From a virus, in IMG/VR virus record IMGVR_UViG_3300006920_000138, positions 1 through 32,496 of that record: a stretch of 32,496 nucleotides of DNA; one strand, given 5' to 3'. This document shows, in pieces, positions 21,256 through 27,783 of the stretch; position 1 is the first letter of the stretch, and each line of letters starts with the position of its first letter. The notes beneath the pieces were generated by a model. It worked only from the letters and a program-made list of their open reading frames with translations, was not told the DNA's origin and made no database searches. Position numbers and translations under genes: made by a program.

Positions 21256-21298
21256 GTCGCTTCGGTGTGGCGGGCCTTCCACATTGCCCCGAAGCAAC
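21256..21298. other. Large branched stem-loop after the major capsid gene
   Basis: On the minus strand GTTGCTTCGG pairs with CCGAAGCGAC (10 bp, one G-U). An inner GTGG/CCAC stem lies in the loop. TTATTACT follows, so it may be a weak terminator or protect the capsid message from 3' decay. Confidence 0.6.
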
Positions 21299-21314
21299 TT
21301 AAAGTTTTACTAGT

Positions 21315-22322
21315 TTACAGTGAATCTCTGTAAGCACCAGAGAATACGTAACGCCATTCTACGCCGCTAACTTTGTATTCCGCAGGTACTAAGATATTCA
21401 GTCCTTTCATCTGTGGAGCAAGTGCGCGCCAAGGGATAGGGTTAACCATGCCTAGGTTATCGTCGTTTAGCTCGTAAGCTAACATACGGTCCTTACCACC
21501 CACACCAGCACCTTTAAGTTGCAAACGTGGGAACACGCGTAACTGTTGACCGGTTGTAGTAGTGTACAAGTTATTAAGCATGAAGAACTGCATGATAGTT
21601 GTGTCAGTACCTGTATCCATACGACGTGACGTTAAGATTGCGTAACGAGACGAATCAAGTGCTAATGCGTTTGGAATGTGCGTGTTAGCTGAATCAATCC
21701 ACACTTTGATTAACAACGAGTTCATGTCGTCGATAATTTCTTGACCTGTGGCAGTAGCCCAGTCAACAGTAGAGTTGTCTAACGCTAAGTTAGGATTGTT
21801 AAACAAACCTGTCATGCCGCGAGAAGCGTCGCCAAAGTAAGCTACACGCTGAGTATGTTCTTGTGAACCACGGAATGCAGCGCGACCCTTAGTGGCGTCA
21901 ACTGGAATACGTAACTGTTGAGTTTTACGTAATTCGTCTAACGAGTAATCGAACGCGTTACCAGCGTAACCAATCGGAACAGACGTCTTGTTAGCTGATA
22001 GCGCTACAGTCGGAAGGTCGTCGGCACTTGAACCAATAAACTTACCAAGCGTTACAGCGTCGTAAGAAATATAATCCCACGAATCGGCCCACTCGGGAAC
22101 GTTAGTGTTGATCGGCACCATTTCAGCGAAATTGATGTTGGTATATTTTGCTTCGTAAATCTTAGCTTCTAAGTTAGCGAGCTGAGAAATATAGAAGCCC
22201 ATACCGTCGTCCATAGTAGGTAGATTGTCACGGAACGATACAGTGTGACCAACCGTTAAACCCAACTGTGGATATTCTGCGTCCAATACGACGCTAATAA
22301 GATTCTTTTGCATGTTAGCCAC
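21315..22322 (-). CDS. Major capsid protein (DUF2184)
   Basis: This 335-residue protein has the DUF2184 capsid signature: YDAVTLGKFIGSSADDLPTVALSANKTSVPIGYAGNAFDYSLDELRKTQQLRIPVDATKGRAAFRGSQEHTQRVAYFGD, later PRLQLKGAGVGGKDRMLAYELNDDNLGMVNPIPW. It builds the HK97-fold shell. It overlaps the cement gene by 8 bases and follows protease and scaffold, as expected. Confidence 0.92.
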   Translation of the reverse strand: MANMQKNLISVVLDAEYPQLGLTVGHTVSFRDNLPTMDDGMGFYISQLANLEAKIYEAKYTNINFAEMVPINTNVPEWADSWDYISYDAVTLGKFIGSSADDLPTVALSANKTSVPIGYAGNAFDYSLDELRKTQQLRIPVDATKGRAAFRGSQEHTQRVAYFGDASRGMTGLFNNPNLALDNSTVDWATATGQEIIDDMNSLLIKVWIDSANTHIPNALALDSSRYAILTSRRMDTGTDTTIMQFFMLNNLYTTTTGQQLRVFPRLQLKGAGVGGKDRMLAYELNDDNLGMVNPIPWRALAPQMKGLNILVPAEYKVSGVEWRYVFSGAYRDSL

Positions 22323-22797
22323 CTAATCCTAGTGAAATTTTAACCAGTGAGTCAGCAGCGCCGCCACTTGTGAATTTAGCGTTAGGTACTAGAACACCTA
22401 GAGTTACGCCAGTACCAACGACACCTGAGAAGTCACCGTTGCCAGTTGCGCCCACACGTAGATAAACCGGTGCGTCTTTCGCCACGGTATCTAACGTCTT
22501 GACCCAAATTTCACCGTGGGTTACAACAGTCATGTCGTACTTAGCTGTTGCGCCCGATTCAGTAGATGTACGCGCGCGGTTTAATTCGTACTTAACAACA
22601 CCGATAAATTGAGCGGCCGTTGAACCACTTAACGGTAACTTACCGCCGTCTTCACCGTCAGTTACAACACCCTTACCGAATGCGATACCAACAGTACCTT
22701 TGTTTAATTTCGATACGGCGTTACATAACTGCAAGCTTGAAACTTGACCAGCATACGAGACACCATGATCGATTTTATTGCCACCTAATACTGACAT
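22315..22797 (-). CDS. Capsid cement / decoration protein
   Basis: This 160-residue all-beta protein has a Gly-rich N-terminus (MSVLGGNKIDHGVSYAGQV) and a core with GIAFGKGVVTDGEDGGKLPLSGSTAAQFIGVVKYELN and VTHGEIWVKTLDTVAKDAPVYLRVG. It fits structural cement proteins that stabilise capsids in phages of this gene order. Encoded between protease and capsid, with a 1-base gap and an 8-base overlap. Confidence 0.75.
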   Translation of the reverse strand: MSVLGGNKIDHGVSYAGQVSSLQLCNAVSKLNKGTVGIAFGKGVVTDGEDGGKLPLSGSTAAQFIGVVKYELNRARTSTESGATAKYDMTVVTHGEIWVKTLDTVAKDAPVYLRVGATGNGDFSGVVGTGVTLGVLVPNAKFTSGGAADSLVKISLGLGG

Positions 22798-22798
22798 G

Positions 22799-23335
22799 TT
22801 ATTTCCCCTTCCAAGCGTTAGCCTGACTTTCTTTGTGAGCGTCGTATGCTGATTTACGTGCGACTACTGGAACCACTGCGTTAGCAGCGTCTTTCGAAAA
22901 CTGTGCGAGTTGATCAACTGACTGAGCGGGTTCAGCATCGGCAAGTTCTAACGCTGCGTCGAATGCAACTTGAACATACGTTTCGGACTTGGTAGCCCAA
23001 TCAGTAGTTGGACGTTTAGCGGTTAACGCTGCGCGTTGAATGTCCAATGTGTTCACACTGTCACAAGTGAACTCGTCACCAACAACTTTACGTGCACTTG
23101 CTTGCATCGCTGCGATAGCTTGAACGCGTTCGCTGATAGCTGCGTCGTTAGACTTCGCTTTTTCCGCTTCGAGTTCTTCTTGTTTCATGTCTTTTTCGGC
23201 TTCGGCTTTATCGGCTTTGGCTTCTGCGTCTGTTACGCGTTGGGTCAAACGTTCAATTGAGTCAGTTACGAGTGCGGCGACCGCTTCGTCTGCAACATCA
23301 ATCGAGCGACCCGAATCAAGTGTTACCTTAATCAT
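22799..23335 (-). CDS. Nested scaffolding protein (178 aa) from an internal start
   Basis: Inside the protease gene, AAGGAG stands 8 bases before an in-frame ATG (23335), starting MIKVTLDSGRSIDVADEAV. This is precisely the junction between the protease domain and the coiled-coil scaffold. The layout is that of lambda C/Nu3, where scaffold is made in excess from a nested start. The ribosome binding site is stronger than that of the full gene. Confidence 0.65.
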   Translation of the reverse strand: MIKVTLDSGRSIDVADEAVAALVTDSIERLTQRVTDAEAKADKAEAEKDMKQEELEAEKAKSNDAAISERVQAIAAMQASARKVVGDEFTCDSVNTLDIQRAALTAKRPTTDWATKSETYVQVAFDAALELADAEPAQSVDQLAQFSKDAANAVVPVVARKSAYDAHKESQANAWKGK

Positions 23336-23899
23336 GGGTGTTACTCCTTGGTTGTCGTATAAGCGAGCCTGTGCACCAGCTCTCGCCCGGTCGCAGATCG
23401 CGATGTGGTTTATCTTTATGTCACGTTGTACGAACTCGTATTTCTGACCGTCTTCGGTCTCGCCTGTTATATTATCATATATTGCGGTGTAACCCGCTGA
23501 TAATTGTACTTTGCCCGATTCAACCGCTGATATGGCATCTTTTGATTTAATGATTAGATTAGCTAGAACGAAATCACCGTCTTGCGTAGCCGGCCCATGC
23601 ACTACGCCAACGCTAGTTTTATTGTAGTTGTTAGCGTTCACCATTTCAGAAGGATGTTCTAAAGTCACGTCACTCGCTTCGTATGATGCTAGCGAGTCAA
23701 TATTGAATACTTCGTCGAAAGGTCGATATACATTAATTATTTCGTTTGGCTTACGGTCATTTAGACCTAATTCGGACGCTAGATATTGTTGTATACCACT
23801 ACGCGCAACACGACCAGGAACTATAAGGAAGCCCTCGTCGGTGTATGTCCGTTTGGTAATGCCGTAACTAACACGGTCATTAACTGTAACTCGTAGCAT
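22799..23899 (-). CDS. Prohead protease with scaffold domain (DUF2213)
   Basis: The N-terminal ~185 residues resemble DUF2213 proteases (YLASELGL, VNANNYNKTSVGVVHGPATQDGDFVLANLIIKSKDAI, then KINHIAICDRARAGAQARLYD). The C-terminal ~180 residues are a highly charged coiled-coil rich in Ala, Glu and Lys (residues ~215-255), typical of scaffolds. It would guide shell assembly and then cleave head proteins. An internal start at 23335 probably gives free scaffold. Not preceded by a clear Shine-Dalgarno site; the region upstream holds the HNH gene. Confidence 0.8.
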   Translation of the reverse strand: MLRVTVNDRVSYGITKRTYTDEGFLIVPGRVARSGIQQYLASELGLNDRKPNEIINVYRPFDEVFNIDSLASYEASDVTLEHPSEMVNANNYNKTSVGVVHGPATQDGDFVLANLIIKSKDAISAVESGKVQLSAGYTAIYDNITGETEDGQKYEFVQRDIKINHIAICDRARAGAQARLYDNQGVTPMIKVTLDSGRSIDVADEAVAALVTDSIERLTQRVTDAEAKADKAEAEKDMKQEELEAEKAKSNDAAISERVQAIAAMQASARKVVGDEFTCDSVNTLDIQRAALTAKRPTTDWATKSETYVQVAFDAALELADAEPAQSVDQLAQFSKDAANAVVPVVARKSAYDAHKESQANAWKGK

Positions 23900-23955
23900 G
23901 TTTAACAGCTCTCAATAGCTTAGATATATACCATTATATGTGATTGGTGTTATTT

Positions 23956-24813
23956 TTACAAACATATTAATTTATCACGTTTATCTAGATTATCTTGTTT
24001 CCACAGGGGTTGTAAATTAGTAAGGGCATTTATTATAGATGGGTCATTTACATCGTTCTTGAACCACCACGAAACAGGTATTATATGATCAATGTGCCAT
24101 TCGCCGTAATTTCCCCACTCCATACCATCTACGAATAACGATTCTAAGTGTGACATCAACTCATCCCTGTCATAACCTAATATCTCGTAACTCCCTCCGT
24201 TCTTGGTTGTCTTAGCTTTTCTTAATACACGTTTTAACATGTTACGACACGCAACTGACGCCTTGTATTCCGGACATTTAGCATAGCGTTCGCGTTGTCT
24301 AATCACGTTTAGTTTTGAGAAGTGAGTTTTATTATCTCTATGATATTTAGATTTAGTTTTCTGACGGTCAGGTGTAGCCGCCATTTCAATTGCACACTGG
24401 TGGCACATTCCGTTAGCGGTTATTCGTTCGCTTGCGTGACCTCGCTTACAAATCAAACCTTCAAAATAACGAGGAAACCCAAACGTCAACGCTTCGACTT
24501 TAGATATATACTTAACACCTGCTCGAATTTTGTTAGTTCGTTTATCGATTTCACGTTGGATTATACGATAGTGATCATTGATTCGCTTATTTAAGTTTTT
24601 ACGCTCTTTATGTTCTGATGTCGATCTACGTTCAGATTCTTTTAACTTACGAGTCGGACATTTTCGTTGTTCACGCATGACTATGTTTTTACATTCGACA
24701 CAATATGATTTTGCTGTTATACGTTCAGCAATGTGACCACGCTTGCACGGTTCACCAGTGAAGTATCGTTTAAGGTTTTGCGCTTTAGCATCCGCGCGAG
24801 AAATGATTTGCAT
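23956..24813 (-). CDS. HNH endonuclease with two N-terminal zinc knuckles
   Basis: The start at 24813 has GGTGG 6 bases upstream. The 285-residue protein has two copies of a C-x3-H..C-x2-C module: Cys23, His27, Cys38, Cys41 and Cys122, His126, Cys137, Cys140, each preceded by RYF(T/E)G. A Lys/Arg-rich linker (143-235) leads to a C-terminal HNH motif (HIDHIIP near 240, then NALTNLQPLWKQDN). It is probably a free-standing homing-type nuclease that cuts DNA to spread itself. The same zinc module occurs in the protein at 31409. It lies upstream of the protease gene. Confidence 0.85.
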   Translation of the reverse strand: MQIISRADAKAQNLKRYFTGEPCKRGHIAERITAKSYCVECKNIVMREQRKCPTRKLKESERRSTSEHKERKNLNKRINDHYRIIQREIDKRTNKIRAGVKYISKVEALTFGFPRYFEGLICKRGHASERITANGMCHQCAIEMAATPDRQKTKSKYHRDNKTHFSKLNVIRQRERYAKCPEYKASVACRNMLKRVLRKAKTTKNGGSYEILGYDRDELMSHLESLFVDGMEWGNYGEWHIDHIIPVSWWFKNDVNDPSIINALTNLQPLWKQDNLDKRDKLICL

Positions 24814-24908
24814 AATACCACCGTAGAGTAGTTGCGTAGAATTGAGGATGTGTGGCAATCGGTTCTACGTACCGACGTTCCCCCGCTAAAGGTAGCCACT
24901 CGGGCGCT

Positions 24909-24915
24909 AGTATAA
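24909..24915 (-). promoter_or_regulatory. Minus-strand TTATACT promoter box upstream of the HNH/head genes
   Basis: The minus strand reads ACGT-TATACT about 96 bases before the HNH start. It resembles the extended -10 boxes at 13301, 16714 and 26808 but lacks TG. It faces away from the plus cassette promoter at 24933. Confidence 0.35.
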
Positions 24916-24932
24916 CGTAATGCACAAAGGTG

Positions 24933-24975
24933 TTGCAAACTATTAATTTGTGGTATATATTGACGTAATTGTCAA
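24933..24975 (+). promoter_or_regulatory. Promoter with operator over the start site (cassette 25.0 kb)
   Basis: TTGCAA (24933-24938), a 17-base spacer and TATATT (24956-24961) form the promoter. The palindrome TTGAC-GTAATT-GTCAA (24960-24975) begins at the last base of the -10 and covers the start site. It is therefore independent of the -35 hexamer, which supports a true operator. Confidence 0.72.
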
Positions 24976-24993
24976 CAACGAAGCGAGAACGAT

Positions 24994-25467
24994 ATGAATG
25001 AAGTAGATTGGAGTAAAGCGCCCGATGGTGCGATGCGTCACAATGAGAAAATAGGTTACAACTGGTTACGTAAAGTTAATGGGTGTATTGATTATTACAT
25101 TGGCGACACATGGGTACAGTATGGCGTCGAACAGGCAGGTAAAAAACATTGGCGTGATGCAACGCCTCGACCTGAACCAGCAACACCAACCGACATCGAT
25201 ACGACCATCACACAACGTGGCGAGTTAAACGACGGTGATAAATACGAACGGACGTTAGTCGCGTTGTGTGGTACACATGTCAAAACTGACGTGTATCGTG
25301 TACTCGACGCATTTAAGACTGGCGACCCGACACTTGACCATCTAATTAAAAAGGCGTTATGTGCCGGTCTACGTGGTCACAAGAATAAATTAATAGACTA
25401 TCAAAATATTGTCGAAAGTGCACAAAAAGCATTGACGTTATTGGAGCAAAAAAACAATGGTAAATAA
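24994..25467 (+). CDS. Hypothetical phage protein with conserved C-terminal helical domain (157 aa)
   Basis: The N-terminal part (DWSKAPDGAMRHNEKIGYNWLRKVNGCIDYYIGDTWVQYG) resembles repeats in phage proteins of unknown function. A Pro/Thr linker follows. The C-terminal ~70 residues (TDVYRVLDAFKTGDPTLDHLIKKALCAGLRGHKNKLIDYQNIVESAQKAL) form a helical domain frequent in phage early genes; I know no function for it. The leader GCGAGAACGATATG is shared with the gene at 26895. First of three tightly overlapping genes. Confidence 0.68.
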   Translation: MNEVDWSKAPDGAMRHNEKIGYNWLRKVNGCIDYYIGDTWVQYGVEQAGKKHWRDATPRPEPATPTDIDTTITQRGELNDGDKYERTLVALCGTHVKTDVYRVLDAFKTGDPTLDHLIKKALCAGLRGHKNKLIDYQNIVESAQKALTLLEQKNNGK

Positions 25468-25747
25468 ACGTTACTACATAGCGGGACCGATGACAGGTTA
25501 CGATAATTTCAACCGCGACGCATTCAACGACATGTCAACAAGCTTGGTGTCTCAAGGTCACACAGTTTTAAACCCGGCTACGTTACCTGACGGTTTAACT
25601 CAAGCTCAATATATGGACATATGCCTCGCCATGTTACGATGTGCGACGCACGTTAAAATGCTGAAAGGTTGGGAACGTTCGGAAGGTGCCCGAATCGAAC
25701 AGGCGTTGGCAATTAAAAGTGATCTCATGGTGGAGTATGAACGATGA
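25457..25747 (+). CDS. DUF4406 protein (deoxyribosyltransferase-like)
   Basis: This 96-residue protein starts KRYYIAGPMTGYDNFNRDAF, the hallmark of DUF4406 and related nucleoside 2-deoxyribosyltransferase-like folds. It ends with the LRCATHVKMLKGWERSEGARIEQALA segment that carries the usual substrate-site Glu. Such proteins act on or sense nucleosides; the reaction in phages is unproven. It overlaps its neighbours by 11 and 4 bases. Confidence 0.85.
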   Translation: MVNKRYYIAGPMTGYDNFNRDAFNDMSTSLVSQGHTVLNPATLPDGLTQAQYMDICLAMLRCATHVKMLKGWERSEGARIEQALAIKSDLMVEYER

Positions 25748-25902
25748 AAACATGGTACGAAAAGAAGCGCGACGAAATGTTCAACGCGTATCAAGCTGTA
25801 TTAGACGACGAGACACTGACGGCCGATGCACGCGCCGAACAGTCCGAACATTACATGAACGAGTACGAAAATTACGTTAGATTATGCGGGGGTTTACGAT
25901 AG
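25744..25902 (+). CDS. Small acidic/helical protein (52 aa)
   Basis: The ATG overlaps the previous stop (ATGA at 25744-25747). The product (MKTWYEKKRDEMFNAYQAVLDDETLTADARAEQ...) is a charged helical peptide. Its TAG (25900-25902) directly abuts the last codon of the convergent Mu F-like gene at 25903, with no spacer. Function unknown. Confidence 0.55.
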   Translation: MKTWYEKKRDEMFNAYQAVLDDETLTADARAEQSEHYMNEYENYVRLCGGLR

Positions 25903-26778
25903 TTAACGCTTAACACCCTTCACGACGCGACCGGCTTTTACGTTCGCGTCGACTTCTTCTTGTGAAATAGGGATAGCTATACAGCGACATTGAAAATCCT
26001 CACCAGGAATTATAGGCACGCCCTTGTCGCTTAGTGGCGGGTTGTCCCATCGATACACACCCTTGCCGTATTGTGTTACGTGTTCCGATAAATAAGCGTG
26101 ACGATCCCTAACGCGCTCATCACTTGAGTCGACCCATTCAAAGTACGGGAAACCGACATCTTGCTGACGTTTAGCATTTAACTGTCCGTTAACCTTCGCC
26201 GTTTGGTCGCGAGCGATCATCTTGGCGCGACGTTCCGTAACGCCAAATTGTTGTTGAAGTGATTTAGCTATACTCGACGGACGACCACCGCCACGGACGT
26301 TCGTCATGACAATCGATTCGACCTGCGTCAAATACTGTTCGGGGATTGATTGTATTAACCGCACGTTATCAGCTATCGACGCTTGAACGTAATTGGTAAT
26401 CGTCGTTGAGTCGCTAAATATATCGATACCCATGTCACGCTCGGTACGACGACGATTCGAGTTGTTCGCGCTCGTGACGAACCGACGTGCTACGTCATTG
26501 GCCAACGCTTGAAACTGTGGGCTCGACCAGCGAATACGTAACGCACGTAACGCCCCTGTGAGTACATCGACCCACGAGTCCATCACAAGCGCACTGTCAC
26601 GCTGATACTCGGGCGCCAGGTTACGAACCGTAGGCATTAAATTAGCGTTAATATCACGCGTTACGGCACGTACTAGGCGTTGTAATTCCACATTGTAGGA
26701 TATACCGGCCGCTACGTCGGGTTTCGTACCCTTTGGGCGCTTGCGTGTGGGCGTGGCTAATTGTTCTTCGAGTGTCAT
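25903..26778 (-). CDS. Head morphogenesis protein (Mu gpF-like)
   Basis: This 291-residue protein matches Phage_Mu_F / SPP1 gp7-like proteins. The C-terminal domain contains TERRAKMIARDQTAKVNGQLNAKRQQDVGFPYFEWVDSSDERVRDRHAYLSE, followed by the Pro/Gly-rich GEDFQCRCIAIPI. It is a minor head protein present in a few copies near the portal. It follows the portal in phages of this type, but here a plus cassette and a terminator (27750) lie between. A TG-T-TATACT promoter lies 30 bases upstream. Confidence 0.88.
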   Translation of the reverse strand: MTLEEQLATPTRKRPKGTKPDVAAGISYNVELQRLVRAVTRDINANLMPTVRNLAPEYQRDSALVMDSWVDVLTGALRALRIRWSSPQFQALANDVARRFVTSANNSNRRRTERDMGIDIFSDSTTITNYVQASIADNVRLIQSIPEQYLTQVESIVMTNVRGGGRPSSIAKSLQQQFGVTERRAKMIARDQTAKVNGQLNAKRQQDVGFPYFEWVDSSDERVRDRHAYLSEHVTQYGKGVYRWDNPPLSDKGVPIIPGEDFQCRCIAIPISQEEVDANVKAGRVVKGVKR

Positions 26779-26807
26779 GTGATTGGTCCGGTCGTGTCGA
26801 TACGATT

Positions 26808-26816
26808 AGTATAACA
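26808..26816 (-). promoter_or_regulatory. Extended -10 promoter for the head operon
   Basis: The minus strand reads TG-T-TATACT preceded by GCGG, 30 bases before the Mu F-like start. It stands back to back with the plus promoter whose -35 begins at 26821. The string GCGGTGTTATACT recurs before the tape-measure gene. Confidence 0.5.
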
Positions 26817-26820
26817 CCGC

Positions 26821-26870
26821 TTGACACGTGTCGCGAGTGGGTATATATTGACGGTGTTGTCAATGTTGAC
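26821..26870 (+). promoter_or_regulatory. Promoter with operator and an extra half-site (cassette 26.9 kb)
   Basis: TTGACA (26821-26826), a 17-base spacer and TATATT (26844-26849) make a strong promoter. TTGAC-GGTGTT-GTCAA (26848-26863) overlaps the -10 and start site, and a third half TTGAC follows at 26866-26870. The layout copies that at 24933. Confidence 0.75.
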
Positions 26871-26894
26871 ACGATGAAACGGAGCGAGACCGAT

Positions 26895-27413
26895 ATGAAC
26901 GATTTAGAATTTATACGCAAACACGTAAAGGTTTGGCCTGAAGGTGCCACTTCGGTACGCCTTGACCATGACGGTGAGATTTGTTTCAAACCAGAACCAG
27001 CGTGTACTATTTATGATTTTTACGCTAAAGGTTATGATGTATCAATGTTCAATGCCAATGTTGAGGAATTTGGGTCAAGCGCAGCAAGTGGAATCAATCA
27101 CACCTATACTCAGTGGTTAGGCGAGCAAGACCTAACGACACTCGACGTACCGTTCGGTGAACTTGACCGTGACACACAGTTACGTCTCGTTAATCACGTG
27201 TTGGACGGTGGTGAGAGAACGCGTGAATTAGAAGGTGAATGGGTCACTTCGAATGGTAGATCTGATTGTATTTATTTCAACGGTAACGCCAAATACCGCG
27301 CCGTAGCGAAGCAACCCGAACAACCGACAGAACGCGAAACGCTCGAAGCGAAATTACATGAGCAATGGGTCGAACTTAACGCAACGATGAAACGCATCAC
27401 GGAGATTAAATAA
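26895..27413 (+). CDS. Hypothetical cassette protein (172 aa)
   Basis: The start at 26895 has GGAGCGAG ~8 bases upstream. Upstream in-frame ATGs (26874, 26733) lie in or before the promoter. The N-terminus (HVKVWPEGATSVRLDHDGEICF) and GEWVTSNGRSDCIYFNGNAKYRAV resemble short repeats in other phage early proteins. The C-terminus is a helical coil (ERETLEAKLHEQWVELNATMKRITEI). Function unknown. First gene of a two-gene cassette between portal and Mu F-like genes. Confidence 0.65.
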   Translation: MNDLEFIRKHVKVWPEGATSVRLDHDGEICFKPEPACTIYDFYAKGYDVSMFNANVEEFGSSAASGINHTYTQWLGEQDLTTLDVPFGELDRDTQLRLVNHVLDGGERTRELEGEWVTSNGRSDCIYFNGNAKYRAVAKQPEQPTERETLEAKLHEQWVELNATMKRITEIK

Positions 27414-27415
27414 TT

Positions 27416-27745
27416 ATGAAATTACTAACCGAGTATGAAGAAGCAAGGCAAAAACTGTTCGATTATTTCGGATATATTGAAGATTGGGTCGTTATCCCCG
27501 TTGATGACGCAACCGAATACTATTGGCGTTTGGACAGCACCGAATCGGATGGGAACGTTTGTTTCGCCGATACAGAGTTAGAATTGATAAACGAAGACGG
27601 TAATTATTACGAGAACGAGATATACACTCAACGTCACTTGTCGAAGTGGGTATACCGAGGTGAAGATTACACGATGATTTGTGTCGATACTCATACTGAC
27701 GGTAATAAGTTCCTTCAAATATTTAGCAACAATTTAGAACGTTAA
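27416..27745 (+). CDS. Hypothetical acidic protein (109 aa)
   Basis: GGAG stands 11 bases before the ATG, within the end of the previous gene. The protein is acidic with many Tyr and Trp (FDYFGYIEDWVVIPVDDATEYYWRLDSTESDGNVCF), a composition often found in DNA-mimic or host-inhibitor proteins, though nothing specific is recognised. It ends before the terminator at 27750. Confidence 0.62.
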   Translation: MKLLTEYEEARQKLFDYFGYIEDWVVIPVDDATEYYWRLDSTESDGNVCFADTELELINEDGNYYENEIYTQRHLSKWVYRGEDYTMICVDTHTDGNKFLQIFSNNLER

Positions 27746-27749
27746 CAAA

Positions 27750-27778
27750 ACGCCCCGAGACTTATCATCAAGGGGCGT
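27750..27778. terminator. Bidirectional terminator between portal gene and 26.9-kb cassette
   Basis: ACGCCCC and GGGGCGT form a 7-bp stem with a 15-base loop. On the minus strand it is followed by TTTTGTT, directly downstream of the portal stop (27784). The plus strand has a poorer T-run. Confidence 0.75.
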
Positions 27779-27783
27779 ACTTA

